64,000 nt of DNA from Rhodoligotrophos appendicifer (GTDB taxonomy: Bacteria; Pseudomonadota; Alphaproteobacteria; Rhizobiales; Im1), in NCBI RefSeq assembly GCF_007474605.1, contig NZ_VHKL01000002.1, positions 310,001 to 374,000 of the forward strand, in the 5' to 3' direction. Made by a program: the position numbers and the translations under genes. The notes under the pieces were generated by a model, which was given only the letters and a program-made list of their open reading frames with translations, was not told the origin of the DNA and ran no database searches. Positions 34,918 to 43,965 of this stretch are shown here, piece by piece. Position 1 is the first letter of the stretch; each line of letters opens with the position of its first letter.

Positions 34918-36830
34918 TCCAACAATTCCCGCAGACGGATGGCGAGATCCTTCGCCGTGTAGGGCTTCTTCAGCCAGCTGCCGGTCTCGGCAAGCTCGCG
35001 GCCGGCGATGCTCGGCTCGGCATAGCCGGACGTGAACAACACCTTGATCTCAGGCCGCGTGGCGCGAACCTTCCTGGCGAGTTCATCGCCGCTCAGTCCC
35101 CCCGGCATCACGACATCGGTGAACAGCAACCGGATCTCGGGATGCCCGCCGATGAGGGCCAGTGCATCGAGACCATTGCTCGCTTCCAGGACCGTGTATC
35201 CGGCCTCCTGCAAACGCGCCACAGCGATGCGGCGGACACGCGGGTCGTCCTCGACGACGAGGATCGTCTCATGCCCGCGAGGAAGGTCGGACCGGGCACT
35301 ATCGGCCAGTTCAAGACTCACGGCCGGCATCTGGTTCTTGGCTGCCGGGAGGAACAGCCGCACGCTCGTGCCCTTCCCGAGCTCGCTGTAGATCTGGACA
35401 TGGCCGCCGGACTGCCGCACGAAGCCGTAGACCATGCTCAGACCGAGGCCGGTTCCAGACCCCGGTCCCTTCGTGGTGAAGAACGGCTCGAAAGCGCGCT
35501 GCCGGACCTCCGCCGACATGCCCTTACCGGTGTCTGTCACGGAGACGAGAACGAAATCACCGGTTCGCACTTCGGGATACAGGCGGGCATAGTCGACGTC
35601 GATCTGGCTGCGCGCGATCTCGATGGACAACTGGCCGCCCCGGGGCATGGCATCGCGGGCATTGATCGCCAGATTGAGCAGGGCATTCTGGAGCTGCGAG
35701 GCATCGACAAGGGCATCATTGGCGGCGCCGACGACGACGGTGCGCAGCTCGATGGTCTCACCAAGGGCGCGACGTAACAGGTCGGAGAAGTTCGTCACCA
35801 GCCGGCCGATATCAGCGAGCTTCGGGTTGAGAGGCTGCCGTCGGCCGAAGGCCAGCAATTGCCCCGTGAGCTTGGCGCCATCATTCGCCGCGTCCTGGGC
35901 CTCCTGCAGCAGGATGCGGAGGTTCTCGTCGCGAATCCGGCTCTCCAGCATCTCGAGATTGCCGCTGATGACCGTCAAAAGATTATTGAAATCATGGGCA
36001 ATGCCCCCGGTCAGCTGACCTACTGCCTCCATCTTCTGGGCCTGACGCAGTTCCTCCTCCATCTTGTGGCGGCTGGTGAGATCCCGGATGAAGCCGGTGA
36101 AGATGCGTTCTCCCTCGGCGATGGCCTCGCCAATCGCCAGCTCCATGGGAAAGACAGTTCCATCCTTCTTCAGACCGTTCACGACCCGGCCATAGCCGAT
36201 GATGCGGCGCTCTCCGGTGTGGAGATAGCGACTGAGATACTGGTCATGCGCCTCGCGGTCGGGGTTGGGCATCAGCATCTTCACGTTCTGTCCGCGAACC
36301 TGATGGGCGGTATATCCGAACAGCTTCTCCGCCGCGGCGCTAAACGAGGTCACCGTCCCGCGCTCGTCGATGACAACCATGGCTTCGGGTATGGTATCGA
36401 GAATGGAACTCAGATGCGCCTCGCGGGTCGCGAGAACCCCCTGGGCGAGCTTGAGATCGCTGATGTCGTTGCTGGTCTGGACGATCACCAGCTCGCTGGC
36501 CTGGCTCGGATTGGGGACGACCCAGCGGCTGGCGACGTGGACCGCCTGGTGGTTCTTATGGCGATGGAGAAGCTCGCCTTCCCAACTGCCGAACCGCTGA
36601 ATCCAGGAACGGATCTCGGCTACGGGAATCGGGAATTCGGTGCGCAGAAGCTCGTGAAAGACCTGGCCAATGGCTTCGTTGCGGCTCCAGCCATAAAGCT
36701 GCTCGCAACCGCCCGTCCAGCGGCTGATGCGGCCTGAGAAATCATGCACGATGATGTTCGTGCCATCGAGAACCTGGACAATCTCATCCAGAATCCGATC
36801 ATTCGGCGCGACCCGCTCAGTCGTCGTCAC
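34914..36830 (-). CDS. fixL: FixL-like heme-PAS hybrid sensor histidine kinase
   Basis: A 638-residue soluble hybrid kinase: PAS1 (about 10-125), PAS2 (135-255), kinase core (phospho-His H279 in GGIAHDFNN; ATP motifs DTGKGMS and GTGLGLSMVYG), and a C-terminal receiver (phospho-Asp D572 in TDVVMPGG). PAS2 is strongly FixL-like: heme-ligand H195 in REAHDQYL, plus R201 and R215, keeping the +6 and +20 spacing of H200, R206 and R220 in Bradyrhizobium FixL. It should bind oxygen on heme and be active at low oxygen. It lies 18 bases behind fixK in the same operon. There is no fixJ partner; the divergent OmpR-type regulator is the likely output, as in rhizobia with hFixL-FxkR. Confidence 0.88.
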   Translation of the reverse strand: MTTTERVAPNDRILDEIVQVLDGTNIIVHDFSGRISRWTGGCEQLYGWSRNEAIGQVFHELLRTEFPIPVAEIRSWIQRFGSWEGELLHRHKNHQAVHVASRWVVPNPSQASELVIVQTSNDISDLKLAQGVLATREAHLSSILDTIPEAMVVIDERGTVTSFSAAAEKLFGYTAHQVRGQNVKMLMPNPDREAHDQYLSRYLHTGERRIIGYGRVVNGLKKDGTVFPMELAIGEAIAEGERIFTGFIRDLTSRHKMEEELRQAQKMEAVGQLTGGIAHDFNNLLTVISGNLEMLESRIRDENLRILLQEAQDAANDGAKLTGQLLAFGRRQPLNPKLADIGRLVTNFSDLLRRALGETIELRTVVVGAANDALVDASQLQNALLNLAINARDAMPRGGQLSIEIARSQIDVDYARLYPEVRTGDFVLVSVTDTGKGMSAEVRQRAFEPFFTTKGPGSGTGLGLSMVYGFVRQSGGHVQIYSELGKGTSVRLFLPAAKNQMPAVSLELADSARSDLPRGHETILVVEDDPRVRRIAVARLQEAGYTVLEASNGLDALALIGGHPEIRLLFTDVVMPGGLSGDELARKVRATRPEIKVLFTSGYAEPSIAGRELAETGSWLKKPYTAKDLAIRLRELLD

Positions 36831-36848
36831 AGAGATCGGTTCCGCAGA

Positions 36849-37607
36849 TCATGCATGGGGCCATACGGCCTGATGGACATTCGCGTGGATGGTGGGGCGA
36901 AAATCCTCGTCGTCGTCCCCCGCAATGGTGGCAAGTTCCTTCATGTTGCGGATGATGATGGCATGGCGACCACTCGGAGCGATGATCTTCCGGTTGAAGA
37001 GCTTCGTCATCGTGCGCGAGACCGTCTCGATGGTCAGGCCCAGATAGTCGGCCATGTCCAGCCGGGTCATAGGGAGCTCGATTTCCGGGCAGAGTGCAGC
37101 ATCCTGGCACAGGCGCCGGGCCAGCATCAGGAGAAAGCTCGCGACCCGCTCCTCGGCATTCTTGCGCGCGAGGAGCACCATCTGATCCTGGGCCGCGGCC
37201 ATCTCGTCGCAGAGCCTGGCAAAGAGCTGCGGTCGGAGCTCGGGACTTTCGTTGATTTCGGTTTCGAAACGCATGCGGGTGAAGCGACGGACCTTCGTCG
37301 GTGTGATAGCCTCAGCGGTATAAAGGTAACGCTTTTTCAGGGAGACGCCAACCAGATCGCCGGGATAAATGAAACCGGTGATGACCCGCCGACCGTCCCC
37401 GAGGATCCTGAAGATGCGCAGGACGCCTTCCAGGACTTCGAAGACATGGGTGGCATCGTCACCCTCCCAGAACAGGGCAGCTCCGCAGTCAAACTTCTCC
37501 ACCGGCTGGTTGGAAAACAACGCTTGCAGCGTGGGCGCGGGCATATCCGTCGGCGCGACAGCCTTGCTGGCGTCGGCAAACCGTGCGAGTGCGTGTTCCA
37601 CATACAT
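36849..37607 (-). CDS. fixK: FixK-type Crp/Fnr family regulator
   Basis: A 252-residue Crp/Fnr protein with an N-terminal cyclic-nucleotide-type beta barrel (LFWEGDDATHVFEVLEGVLRI, near 45-65) and a C-terminal HTH. The recognition helix reads LTIETVSRTM with E194, S197 and R198, the E-x-x-S-R set that reads TTGAT half-sites. The N-terminal Cys cluster of oxygen-sensing FNR is absent, so oxygen control must come from transcription, that is, from the FixL route. The start at 37607 has GGGA 8 bases ahead. The upstream region holds a K-box (37697-37712). It is the first gene of the fixK-fixL operon and the likely activator of the FixK boxes in this window. Confidence 0.9.
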   Translation of the reverse strand: MYVEHALARFADASKAVAPTDMPAPTLQALFSNQPVEKFDCGAALFWEGDDATHVFEVLEGVLRIFRILGDGRRVITGFIYPGDLVGVSLKKRYLYTAEAITPTKVRRFTRMRFETEINESPELRPQLFARLCDEMAAAQDQMVLLARKNAEERVASFLLMLARRLCQDAALCPEIELPMTRLDMADYLGLTIETVSRTMTKLFNRKIIAPSGRHAIIIRNMKELATIAGDDDEDFRPTIHANVHQAVWPHA

Positions 37608-37696
37608 GGCGGTGTTCCCGTGATGACGTTGACAGCGCCATCTGACGGGCGTCACGTAACTGCAGAACGATTGTGTTGTGACGGATCGTGCAAAAT

Positions 37697-37712
37697 TGTA
37701 ACCGTTTGTGAC
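37697..37712 (-). promoter_or_regulatory. K-box (FxkR-type direct repeat) upstream of fixK
   Basis: Read on the minus strand, GTCACA-AACG-GTTACA is a direct hexamer repeat with a 4-base spacer, one base from the K-box GTTACA-N4-GTTACA reported for FxkR in Rhizobium etli. A further GTCACA copy lies at 37677-37682, two helical turns away. It is centred 98 bases upstream of the fixK ATG and 33 bases before the divergent fxkR-like gene. Confidence 0.7.
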
Positions 37713-37737
37713 AGCGGACAGAAGTTCGGGGGCCCAA

Positions 37738-38463
37738 ATGGCTGAGCCGCAAGCCGATCCGGAGCATGTGCTCGTCGTCGACGACGATGCACGCATCCGG
37801 CAGATGCTCCTCCGCTATCTCGAGGGCGAGGGTTATCGGGTGTCCGCCGTCGCCGACGCGCAGGCTGCGCATGACTGCCTGGCGCGCCACTCCATCGACA
37901 TCATCCTCCTCGACCTGCAACTCCCTGGCGGCGATGACGGCCTCAGCGTCGCCCGAGCGATCCGCAGCGGCTCCGACGTGCCGATCATCATGGTGACCGG
38001 GCGCGACGACGTGGTCGACCGAATCGTCGGTCTCGAGATCGGAGCCGATGACTATGTGACCAAGCCTTTCCATCTGCGGGAAGTGCTGGCGCGCATGAAG
38101 ACCGTCATGCGCCGCCGCAAGCCGGCTGCAGCACCCAGCAGCGAGTCGAAGAGGAGCCTCCAGTTCGACGGTTGGAGCCTCGATCTGGATCGGCGTCAGC
38201 TGATCTCGGACGAGGGCGTCGACGTCGCGCTGACGACGGCGGAGTTCGATCTCCTCGCCATCATGGCCCGCCATCCAGGGCGCGTGTTCACCCGCGAGAC
38301 CTTGATGGATTTGACAAGGGGGAGGGCCTTCGACGCCTTCGACAGGGTCATCGACGCGCAGGTGGCGCGGCTGCGCAAGAAAATCGAAAAGGATCCGAAA
38401 TCACCCGCGCTCATCAAGTCGGTGCGCGGCGTCGGCTATGTCTTCACCGGGAAGATGTCCTGA
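37738..38463 (+). CDS. OmpR/PhoB-family response regulator, FxkR-like
   Basis: A 241-residue response regulator. The receiver has the acidic pocket VVDDDARI and phospho-Asp D59 in ILLDLQLPG, with the conserved Thr and Lys (MVTGRDD, TKPF). The C-terminal winged helix is OmpR-type (LTTAEFDLLAIMARHPGRVFTRE, DRVIDAQVARLRKKIE, VRGVGYVF). ATG 37738 has GGGGG 6 bases ahead. It is divergent from fixK, with the K-box in between. In rhizobia with a hybrid FixL and no FixJ, FxkR takes this place and activates fixK. The name is given by analogy, not by a sequence search. The 3' end overlaps a convergent gene by 63 bases. Confidence 0.82.
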   Translation: MAEPQADPEHVLVVDDDARIRQMLLRYLEGEGYRVSAVADAQAAHDCLARHSIDIILLDLQLPGGDDGLSVARAIRSGSDVPIIMVTGRDDVVDRIVGLEIGADDYVTKPFHLREVLARMKTVMRRRKPAAAPSSESKRSLQFDGWSLDLDRRQLISDEGVDVALTTAEFDLLAIMARHPGRVFTRETLMDLTRGRAFDAFDRVIDAQVARLRKKIEKDPKSPALIKSVRGVGYVFTGKMS

Positions 38464-38943
38464 TCGGCCGCTGTTCTGCGGCTCGACGGCAAGAAGCTGA
38501 ATGCTGGACGCCTCATGAGGCTCATTGCGGAGATACTGAGCCACCGCCTCCCAGGACAAGGTCATCAGCCGCAGCGTGCGGCAATCGAGGCCCCAAGCGA
38601 TCGCCTTCAGATGGTCGATCAACTCCGCTGTGACGCCAGCCTCGTCGGCGGCACTGCTGATGATGAGAATCGGAACGTCGAGGACGTCACCCTGGCTAGG
38701 GTCGCGGCTCACGGCGACCAGGCACAGGCCGCGTATGTAACCCTTGGGAGCGACGGCCACGTAAAGGCTGCGGCCGCCAGAGAGGATTCCTCCCGAAGCG
38801 AACACCAGATCACAAAAACCGCGCCAGTCCGTCAGCTCCATTGGCGGCCACAGGGCCTGCACCAACGGAAAGGCCAAGTCCGTCTGGTCTCGCACCATGA
38901 CGTCGATCTTGTAGGTTGGCGGCGCCGAGGGCTTGGTCATCAT
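38401..38943 (-). CDS. Hypothetical protein, possibly GNAT-like
   Basis: A 180-residue soluble protein not firmly recognised. The segments YVAVAPKGYIRGLCLVAVS and DVPILIISSAADEAGVTAELIDHLKAIAWGLDCRTLRL resemble the beta4-alpha3 core of GNAT acyltransferases, with conserved bulk at WEAVAQYLRNEPHEAS, but a clear acetyl-CoA loop is not visible. Two ATG codons are adjacent (38943 and 38940). Its 3' end is antisense to the last 63 bases of the fxkR-like gene, an unusually long convergent overlap. It has no signal peptide. Function remains open. Confidence 0.65.
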   Translation of the reverse strand: MMTKPSAPPTYKIDVMVRDQTDLAFPLVQALWPPMELTDWRGFCDLVFASGGILSGGRSLYVAVAPKGYIRGLCLVAVSRDPSQGDVLDVPILIISSAADEAGVTAELIDHLKAIAWGLDCRTLRLMTLSWEAVAQYLRNEPHEASSIQLLAVEPQNSGRSGHLPGEDIADAAHRLDERG

Positions 38944-39012
38944 GGTGCAACATTAGCCTGCGGATCCGGTTCCACTATGATCTAGCGCAAAGTCCGCGGC
39001 CTCGCGGAGGCC

Positions 39013-40134
39013 TCAGCGCATGGTCAGCAGCGCCTTTCGGAAGCGCAGCTTGGCGAAGAGAAAGAACGCCACGCCGAAGACCACCAGGAGCGTCAGTTGC
39101 GGCCACACCGTCGACAGCCCGGCGCCACGGTAGAGGATCGCCTGGGACAGGCTCACGAAATGCAGGGCAGGCGAGACCTGCATGATCGCCTGGAGCCATG
39201 TCGGCATGCTTTCCAGCGGAGTGGTGCTGCCGGACAGGAGGTTCATGATGATCAGCACCGGCATGACGATCAGGCCGAACTGGGCCATGGAGCTGGAGAC
39301 GGTGGCGATCAGGATGCCGAGGGCGGTGATCGAGAACAAATAGAGCGCCGTTGCCAGAAGGAAGAGGGAAATCGAACCGGCGATCGGCACGCCGAGCATG
39401 ATCTCGACGACGACCATGAGCGAGACGGCGGCCGCAACGATTATGACGAGACCATTCGCCCAGATCTTGGCCAGCATGATCTGAGTGGCCGACACGGGCA
39501 TGACCAGCAGATGTTCGATCGTTCCGTGCTCGCGTTCGCGGATCAAAGCGGCACCGGTGAGGATCGCCGCGAGCATGGTGATATTGTTGATGACCTGCAT
39601 GACCGAGGTGAACCAGGCGGATTTCAGGTTCGGATTGAATTTGGCGCGGACGACGACTTCGATGGGCTGCTCCCTGGCGGCCTGGGGAACCGTCGCCAGC
39701 ACCTCCTGGACGAGAATGTTCTGGATGTAAGCGGCACCATTGCCGGCCAGGGACATGGCGGTCGCGTCGATGTCGAGCTGGATGGATGGTTGCAGGCCGG
39801 CAACGACGTCCTGCTGGAATTTTGGGGGAATCTCGATGACGAAGATGTAGCGGCCGGCATCCATGGCGGGATCGATTTCGTCGGCGTCGATGAGAACCGG
39901 CTCCTTGAAGAACGGTTGGAGCAAGGCATCGCGCAGACGGAAGGAGAGAGCCGAGCGATCTTCGTCAACCACCGCGACGGAGGCGTTCTCGACCTCGAAC
40001 TTGGCACTGGTGCCGACGGTGTAGACTGCAATGGTGAACGTATAGAGGATCAACAACGCCAGCACCGGATCGGCCTTGAGGCTGTACAGCTCCTTGATGC
40101 CGAGGCGGAAGACCGTCTTGAGGCTGCTCAGCAT
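39013..40134 (-). CDS. ABC-2 type permease, YhhJ-like
   Basis: A 373-residue membrane protein: one N-terminal helix (PVLALLILYTFTIAVYTVG), a large periplasmic domain (about 45-180), then five to six C-terminal helices with the ABC-2 signature LTGAALIREREHGTIEHLLVMP and SGSTTPLESMPTWLQ. It is the second permease half of an exporter with the ATPase-permease fusion encoded upstream (stop 1 base before this start). The set HlyD, RbbA-type and YhhJ-type matches the E. coli yhiI-rbbA-yhhJ order. The substrate is unknown; such systems are thought to export drugs, lipids or heme-type compounds. Confidence 0.87.
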   Translation of the reverse strand: MLSSLKTVFRLGIKELYSLKADPVLALLILYTFTIAVYTVGTSAKFEVENASVAVVDEDRSALSFRLRDALLQPFFKEPVLIDADEIDPAMDAGRYIFVIEIPPKFQQDVVAGLQPSIQLDIDATAMSLAGNGAAYIQNILVQEVLATVPQAAREQPIEVVVRAKFNPNLKSAWFTSVMQVINNITMLAAILTGAALIREREHGTIEHLLVMPVSATQIMLAKIWANGLVIIVAAAVSLMVVVEIMLGVPIAGSISLFLLATALYLFSITALGILIATVSSSMAQFGLIVMPVLIIMNLLSGSTTPLESMPTWLQAIMQVSPALHFVSLSQAILYRGAGLSTVWPQLTLLVVFGVAFFLFAKLRFRKALLTMR

Positions 40135-40135
40135 C

Positions 40136-42850
40136 TCACGGCCTCTGCTTGCGGAGTGCGAGCGCGGAGGCTGCAATGAAGCCGATCGCGAACAGGGCCA
40201 GCACCAGGATATCCAACCAGAGCGCCTCGAAACCCAGTCCCTTGGTGAAGACGCCGACGGTGACGGGTTGATACCAGGCGGAGGGGAAGCCCAGGCCGAT
40301 CACCCGACCGGCGCCGGTGAGAGAGGAGACGGGGACCAGGAGGCCGGAGAAATTGACGGCAGGAATGATGGCGATGATGGCGGTGGCGAAAATGGCCGCG
40401 ACTTGGCTGCTGACGAAACTCGACAAGAAGAGGCCGAAGCCGGTGGTGGCAAAAATATAGACGATCGAGGCGAGCACCAGGGTCGCCAGGGAGCCCTTGA
40501 CCGGTACGTCGAAGACGAAGCGGGTCAGAAGGACCAGCGATATGAAGCTCAGAAACGCGATGACCACATAAGGGAGCTGCTTGCCGAGGAGAAATTCCAG
40601 CTTGGTGACCGGGGTCGACTGGAAATTCGCGATGGACCCGGTCTCCTTCTCCTTCACGATGCCGAGGGCCGACATGATGGCGGGGATCAGCACCAGCATG
40701 AGCATGATGACGCTGGGCACGATGGCATTGACGCTTTTGAAGGCCTGATTGTAACGGAAGCGGGGCTCAATGGTGATGGGGTAGGGCGCCTGCGCGATGC
40801 CGTATCGGCGAAGCGACTGATCCGCCATGTAGCTCAAGGCGATGCCGGTCACGTAGCTGCGGGTGGTCTCGGCGCGGAACGGCATGGCGCCGTCGAGCCA
40901 GACGCCCAGTTCGGGGCGCAGACCGCGCAGCAGGTCGCGGCCGAAATCGGGTGGGATCTCGATCGCCAGCTTGAGCTCCCCGCTCTTCAGCCGGCTCTCG
41001 AGATCGGCGGCATTGGCAATGGGTGGCCGTTCCTCGAAATAGCGCGAGCCCTGGAAGCTCTCCAACAGTTCCCGGCTCTGGGTGGATTGATCCTGGTCGA
41101 AGACCGCGAAGGGGAGGTCCTCCACGTCAAAGGAAATGCCGAAGCCGAAGGTGAGGAGCAGGAGCGCTGGACCCAGAAGCGCGAAGGCGAGGCGTGCGGG
41201 ATCACGCAGGATCTCCAGAGTCTCGCGCCAGGAATAGGCCCAGAGCCGTCGGGGATCGAAGAGGCGGGATTTCTGCTCCCGGGAATGGACGACCGGGGCG
41301 GGGGGCGCAGCGGCCGCACCGGGGACCGTCTCCTTCTCGAGCACCGCGATGAAGACATCCTCAAGCGTTCCATCCCCATGGGCCGCCTTCAGCTCCGCTG
41401 GACTGCCGACGGCGAGGACCTTGCCGGCATGCATCAGGGAAATGCGGTCGCAGCGTTCGGCCTCATTCATGAAATGGGTGGAGAGGAAGATCGTCACTCC
41501 GTCCTTGCGGGAGAGCTCGATCAGGCTGCGCCAGAAGGTGTCGCGCGCCACAGGATCAACGCCGGAGGTCGGCTCGTCGAGGATAAGGATCTCCGGGCCA
41601 TGAATGAGCGCCACGGCCAGCTGCAACCTCTGGCGGATCCCCAAGGGCAAGGCGTCGGGCCGGCTGTCGGCGCTCGCGACCAGATCGAAACGCTCGAGCA
41701 TCTCGCGCACGCGGGGGCCGACCTCCGACGGCGGAAGGTCGAACAATTGCGCATGCAGCACGAGGTTCTGCCGCACCGTCAATTCAGCATAGAGGGAAAA
41801 CGATTGGGACATGTAGCCAACGCGGCGACGGGTGTTCATGTCGTTGGCATCGAGCGTGTGGCCGAACAGCTTGGCCTCGCCTTCGGTGGCCGGAAGCAGC
41901 CCGGTGAGCATCTTCATGGTGGTGCTCTTGCCGCTCCCGTTGGAGCCGAGGAAGCCGAAGATCTCGCCCTTGCCAATCCGGAAGCTCACATGATCGACGG
42001 CGGTGAAGGTCCCGAACCGGCACGTCAAGCCCTCCGCTTCGATGGCTGGGGGCCCCTCATGGCGCATCGGCGGCGGATCGGGAAACGGCTCGGCCGTGCC
42101 GCGCTGGCCGTCCGGGAGGAGGGCGATGAAGGCCCGTTCGAGATCGACCGCGCCCGTGCGCGCCTTGATCTCCGAGGAGGTGCCGGTGGCGATGACCCGG
42201 CCCTTGTCCAGAGCGGCCAGCCAGTCGAAGCCGTCAGCCTCTTCCATATAGGCGGTAGCAACGACGACACTCATCTGTGGCCGCCGAAGGCGCATTCGAT
42301 TGATGAGTTCCCAGAACTGCCGGCGCGACAGCGGATCGACGCCGGTGGTCGGCTCGTCAAGGATCAGAAGGTCAGGATCGTGAATGAGGGCGGCGCAGAT
42401 GCCGAGCTTCTGCTTCATTCCGCCGGAGAGCTTCTGGGCCGGGCGGTCGGCAAAGGCGCGAAGGTCGGTTGCGGCCAGCAACTCGTCGATTCGCTCGCGT
42501 CGTTCCGCACCACCCTGGCCGAAGAGACGGCCAAAGAAATGCAGGTTTTCCTCTACGCTCAGGGTGGGATAGAGGTTGCGACCCAATCCTTGCGGCATGT
42601 AGGCGATCCGCGCGACCCGGGCGCGACGGACGGCTGCCTTCGACATGTCGCCGCCCAGCACCTGCACCGCGCCATTTTGAAGACGGGTGACGCCGGCTGC
42701 CAGCGACAGCAGCGTGGATTTGCCAACACCGTCGGGCCCGATCACGCCGGCGAGGCAGCCGCCGGGAATGGCGAGCTCGATCTTCTCCAGTGCTATCGTC
42801 TTGCCATAGCGATGGCTGACCTGGCCGAAGGTGACGACGGGGTCGGTCAT
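40136..42850 (-). CDS. RbbA-like ATPase-permease fusion (two ABC domains plus ABC-2 permease)
   Basis: A 904-residue fusion. The first ATPase domain (residues 1-about 230) has Walker A GPDGVGKSTL, signature KLSGGMKQKLG and LLILDEPTTGVDPL. The second (about 265-500) has GSNGSGKSTTMK and LILDEPTSGVDPVARD; its signature is LGIRQRLQLA rather than LSGGQ. The C-terminal third (about 540-904) carries six helices and the ABC-2 motif NFQSTPVTKLEFLLGKQLPY. Size and order match RbbA (about 911 residues). It overlaps the HlyD gene by 4 bases. RbbA was described as ribosome-associated, but in this operon an export role is more natural. Confidence 0.9.
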   Translation of the reverse strand: MTDPVVTFGQVSHRYGKTIALEKIELAIPGGCLAGVIGPDGVGKSTLLSLAAGVTRLQNGAVQVLGGDMSKAAVRRARVARIAYMPQGLGRNLYPTLSVEENLHFFGRLFGQGGAERRERIDELLAATDLRAFADRPAQKLSGGMKQKLGICAALIHDPDLLILDEPTTGVDPLSRRQFWELINRMRLRRPQMSVVVATAYMEEADGFDWLAALDKGRVIATGTSSEIKARTGAVDLERAFIALLPDGQRGTAEPFPDPPPMRHEGPPAIEAEGLTCRFGTFTAVDHVSFRIGKGEIFGFLGSNGSGKSTTMKMLTGLLPATEGEAKLFGHTLDANDMNTRRRVGYMSQSFSLYAELTVRQNLVLHAQLFDLPPSEVGPRVREMLERFDLVASADSRPDALPLGIRQRLQLAVALIHGPEILILDEPTSGVDPVARDTFWRSLIELSRKDGVTIFLSTHFMNEAERCDRISLMHAGKVLAVGSPAELKAAHGDGTLEDVFIAVLEKETVPGAAAAPPAPVVHSREQKSRLFDPRRLWAYSWRETLEILRDPARLAFALLGPALLLLTFGFGISFDVEDLPFAVFDQDQSTQSRELLESFQGSRYFEERPPIANAADLESRLKSGELKLAIEIPPDFGRDLLRGLRPELGVWLDGAMPFRAETTRSYVTGIALSYMADQSLRRYGIAQAPYPITIEPRFRYNQAFKSVNAIVPSVIMLMLVLIPAIMSALGIVKEKETGSIANFQSTPVTKLEFLLGKQLPYVVIAFLSFISLVLLTRFVFDVPVKGSLATLVLASIVYIFATTGFGLFLSSFVSSQVAAIFATAIIAIIPAVNFSGLLVPVSSLTGAGRVIGLGFPSAWYQPVTVGVFTKGLGFEALWLDILVLALFAIGFIAASALALRKQRP

Positions 42851-43914
42851 TGCGGCAGCTTGACTGCGAGTTTCTCCGGCCATGTGGCCGCCTGACTGGT
42901 GCGGACATAGGCAATGCCGCGGACGCCGATCTTCACCCGGCTCTCATATTGCTTCAGGAGGGCGGAGGAGAGCTGCAGCTTGACCCGGAACATGAGCTTC
43001 TCGCGCTCGTCGGCGGTCTCGACGGATTTCGGCGTGAACTGGGCGCCCGCGGCCACGAAGGAGATGGTGGCCGGGATCACATAGTCCGGGGCGGGGTCGA
43101 GGACGATGCGGGCTTCGTCGCCGAGCGCCAGGCGGCCGGCGGCATAGGCGGGCAGGAAGATCGTCATGTAGACGTCGGAGAGATCGAGCAGCGTCACGAC
43201 CGGCGCGCCGGCGGCGACCACCTCGCCGGCATGGGCAAGGCGGTACTCCACCCGCCCCCGGCGGGGTGCCGTCAGGACCGCATCGTCCAGCAGCGAGCGG
43301 ATGCGCGCCACCTCGGCGCGGGCGACGTCGGCACCGGCTTGCGCTTCATCGTAGCTGGCATGGGCGGCGCGCTCGCCAGCCTCCGCCACATTCAGCCGGC
43401 TGCGGCGGTTGTCGAGCTCCTGTTGCGTGGCATAGCCCCGGGACTGGAGGGTTTCCGTGCGACGAAACTCCTGCTGGGTGAGAAGCAATTCGCTCTGCCG
43501 CTGGGCGATGGCGGCCTCCGATTCCGCTATGGCCCGCTCACTGCGCCGGACCTGGGCCTCGGCCCCCTTGAGCTGCGCTTCCAATTCGGAGGTGTCCATG
43601 CGTCCGACGACGCTGCCGGCCTCGACCGTCTGGCCCTCCTCCACGAGCAGCTCTGCGATGCGGCCGGCAAACTTCGCCGAGACCAGGATCTGCTCGGCCT
43701 CGATGCGGCCGTTGGAGGAAGCGACGTCGCGAGGCAGCCGGTCGCCACCGAACCGCTGCCACAGCTCCTGCAGACGCTGCTTGAAATTCGCTTCCTGGGC
43801 ATGGGTGGTGGGGGTTCCGGAGAACGAAACGACCCCGAGGATCGCCATGAGAAGGAGTGCAATTCTGCCTGTCCGCAAAGCCGAGAGTCCCGAATGATCG
43901 CTGCCGTGATGCAT
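42847..43914 (-). CDS. HlyD family membrane fusion protein, YhiI-like
   Basis: About 355 residues with one N-terminal membrane anchor (GRIALLLMAILGVVSFSG), a lipoyl-type half (ASSNGRIEAEQILVSAKFAGRI), a long Ala/Glu/Arg-rich coiled coil (about 115-215) and the returning lipoyl and beta-barrel part (LTAPRRGRVEYRLAHAGEVV). It links the ABC permease pair to an outer-membrane channel. Tandem ATG codons (43917 and 43914) are possible; GGAAG lies 3 or 6 bases ahead. A FixK-like box is centred about 55-58 bases upstream, so the exporter may be induced under low oxygen. Confidence 0.88.
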   Translation of the reverse strand: MHHGSDHSGLSALRTGRIALLLMAILGVVSFSGTPTTHAQEANFKQRLQELWQRFGGDRLPRDVASSNGRIEAEQILVSAKFAGRIAELLVEEGQTVEAGSVVGRMDTSELEAQLKGAEAQVRRSERAIAESEAAIAQRQSELLLTQQEFRRTETLQSRGYATQQELDNRRSRLNVAEAGERAAHASYDEAQAGADVARAEVARIRSLLDDAVLTAPRRGRVEYRLAHAGEVVAAGAPVVTLLDLSDVYMTIFLPAYAAGRLALGDEARIVLDPAPDYVIPATISFVAAGAQFTPKSVETADEREKLMFRVKLQLSSALLKQYESRVKIGVRGIAYVRTSQAATWPEKLAVKLPQ

Positions 43915-43965
43915 CATGAGCTTCCGATGAGCTTGCCTCTTTAGCGAGGTGTGCGGATCCTGGCC

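Noticed and set aside
40076-42895. 939-codon plus-strand frame opposite the RbbA-like gene
   Set aside because: Mirror frame of a clearly recognised ABC ATPase-permease; composition is that of a shadow.
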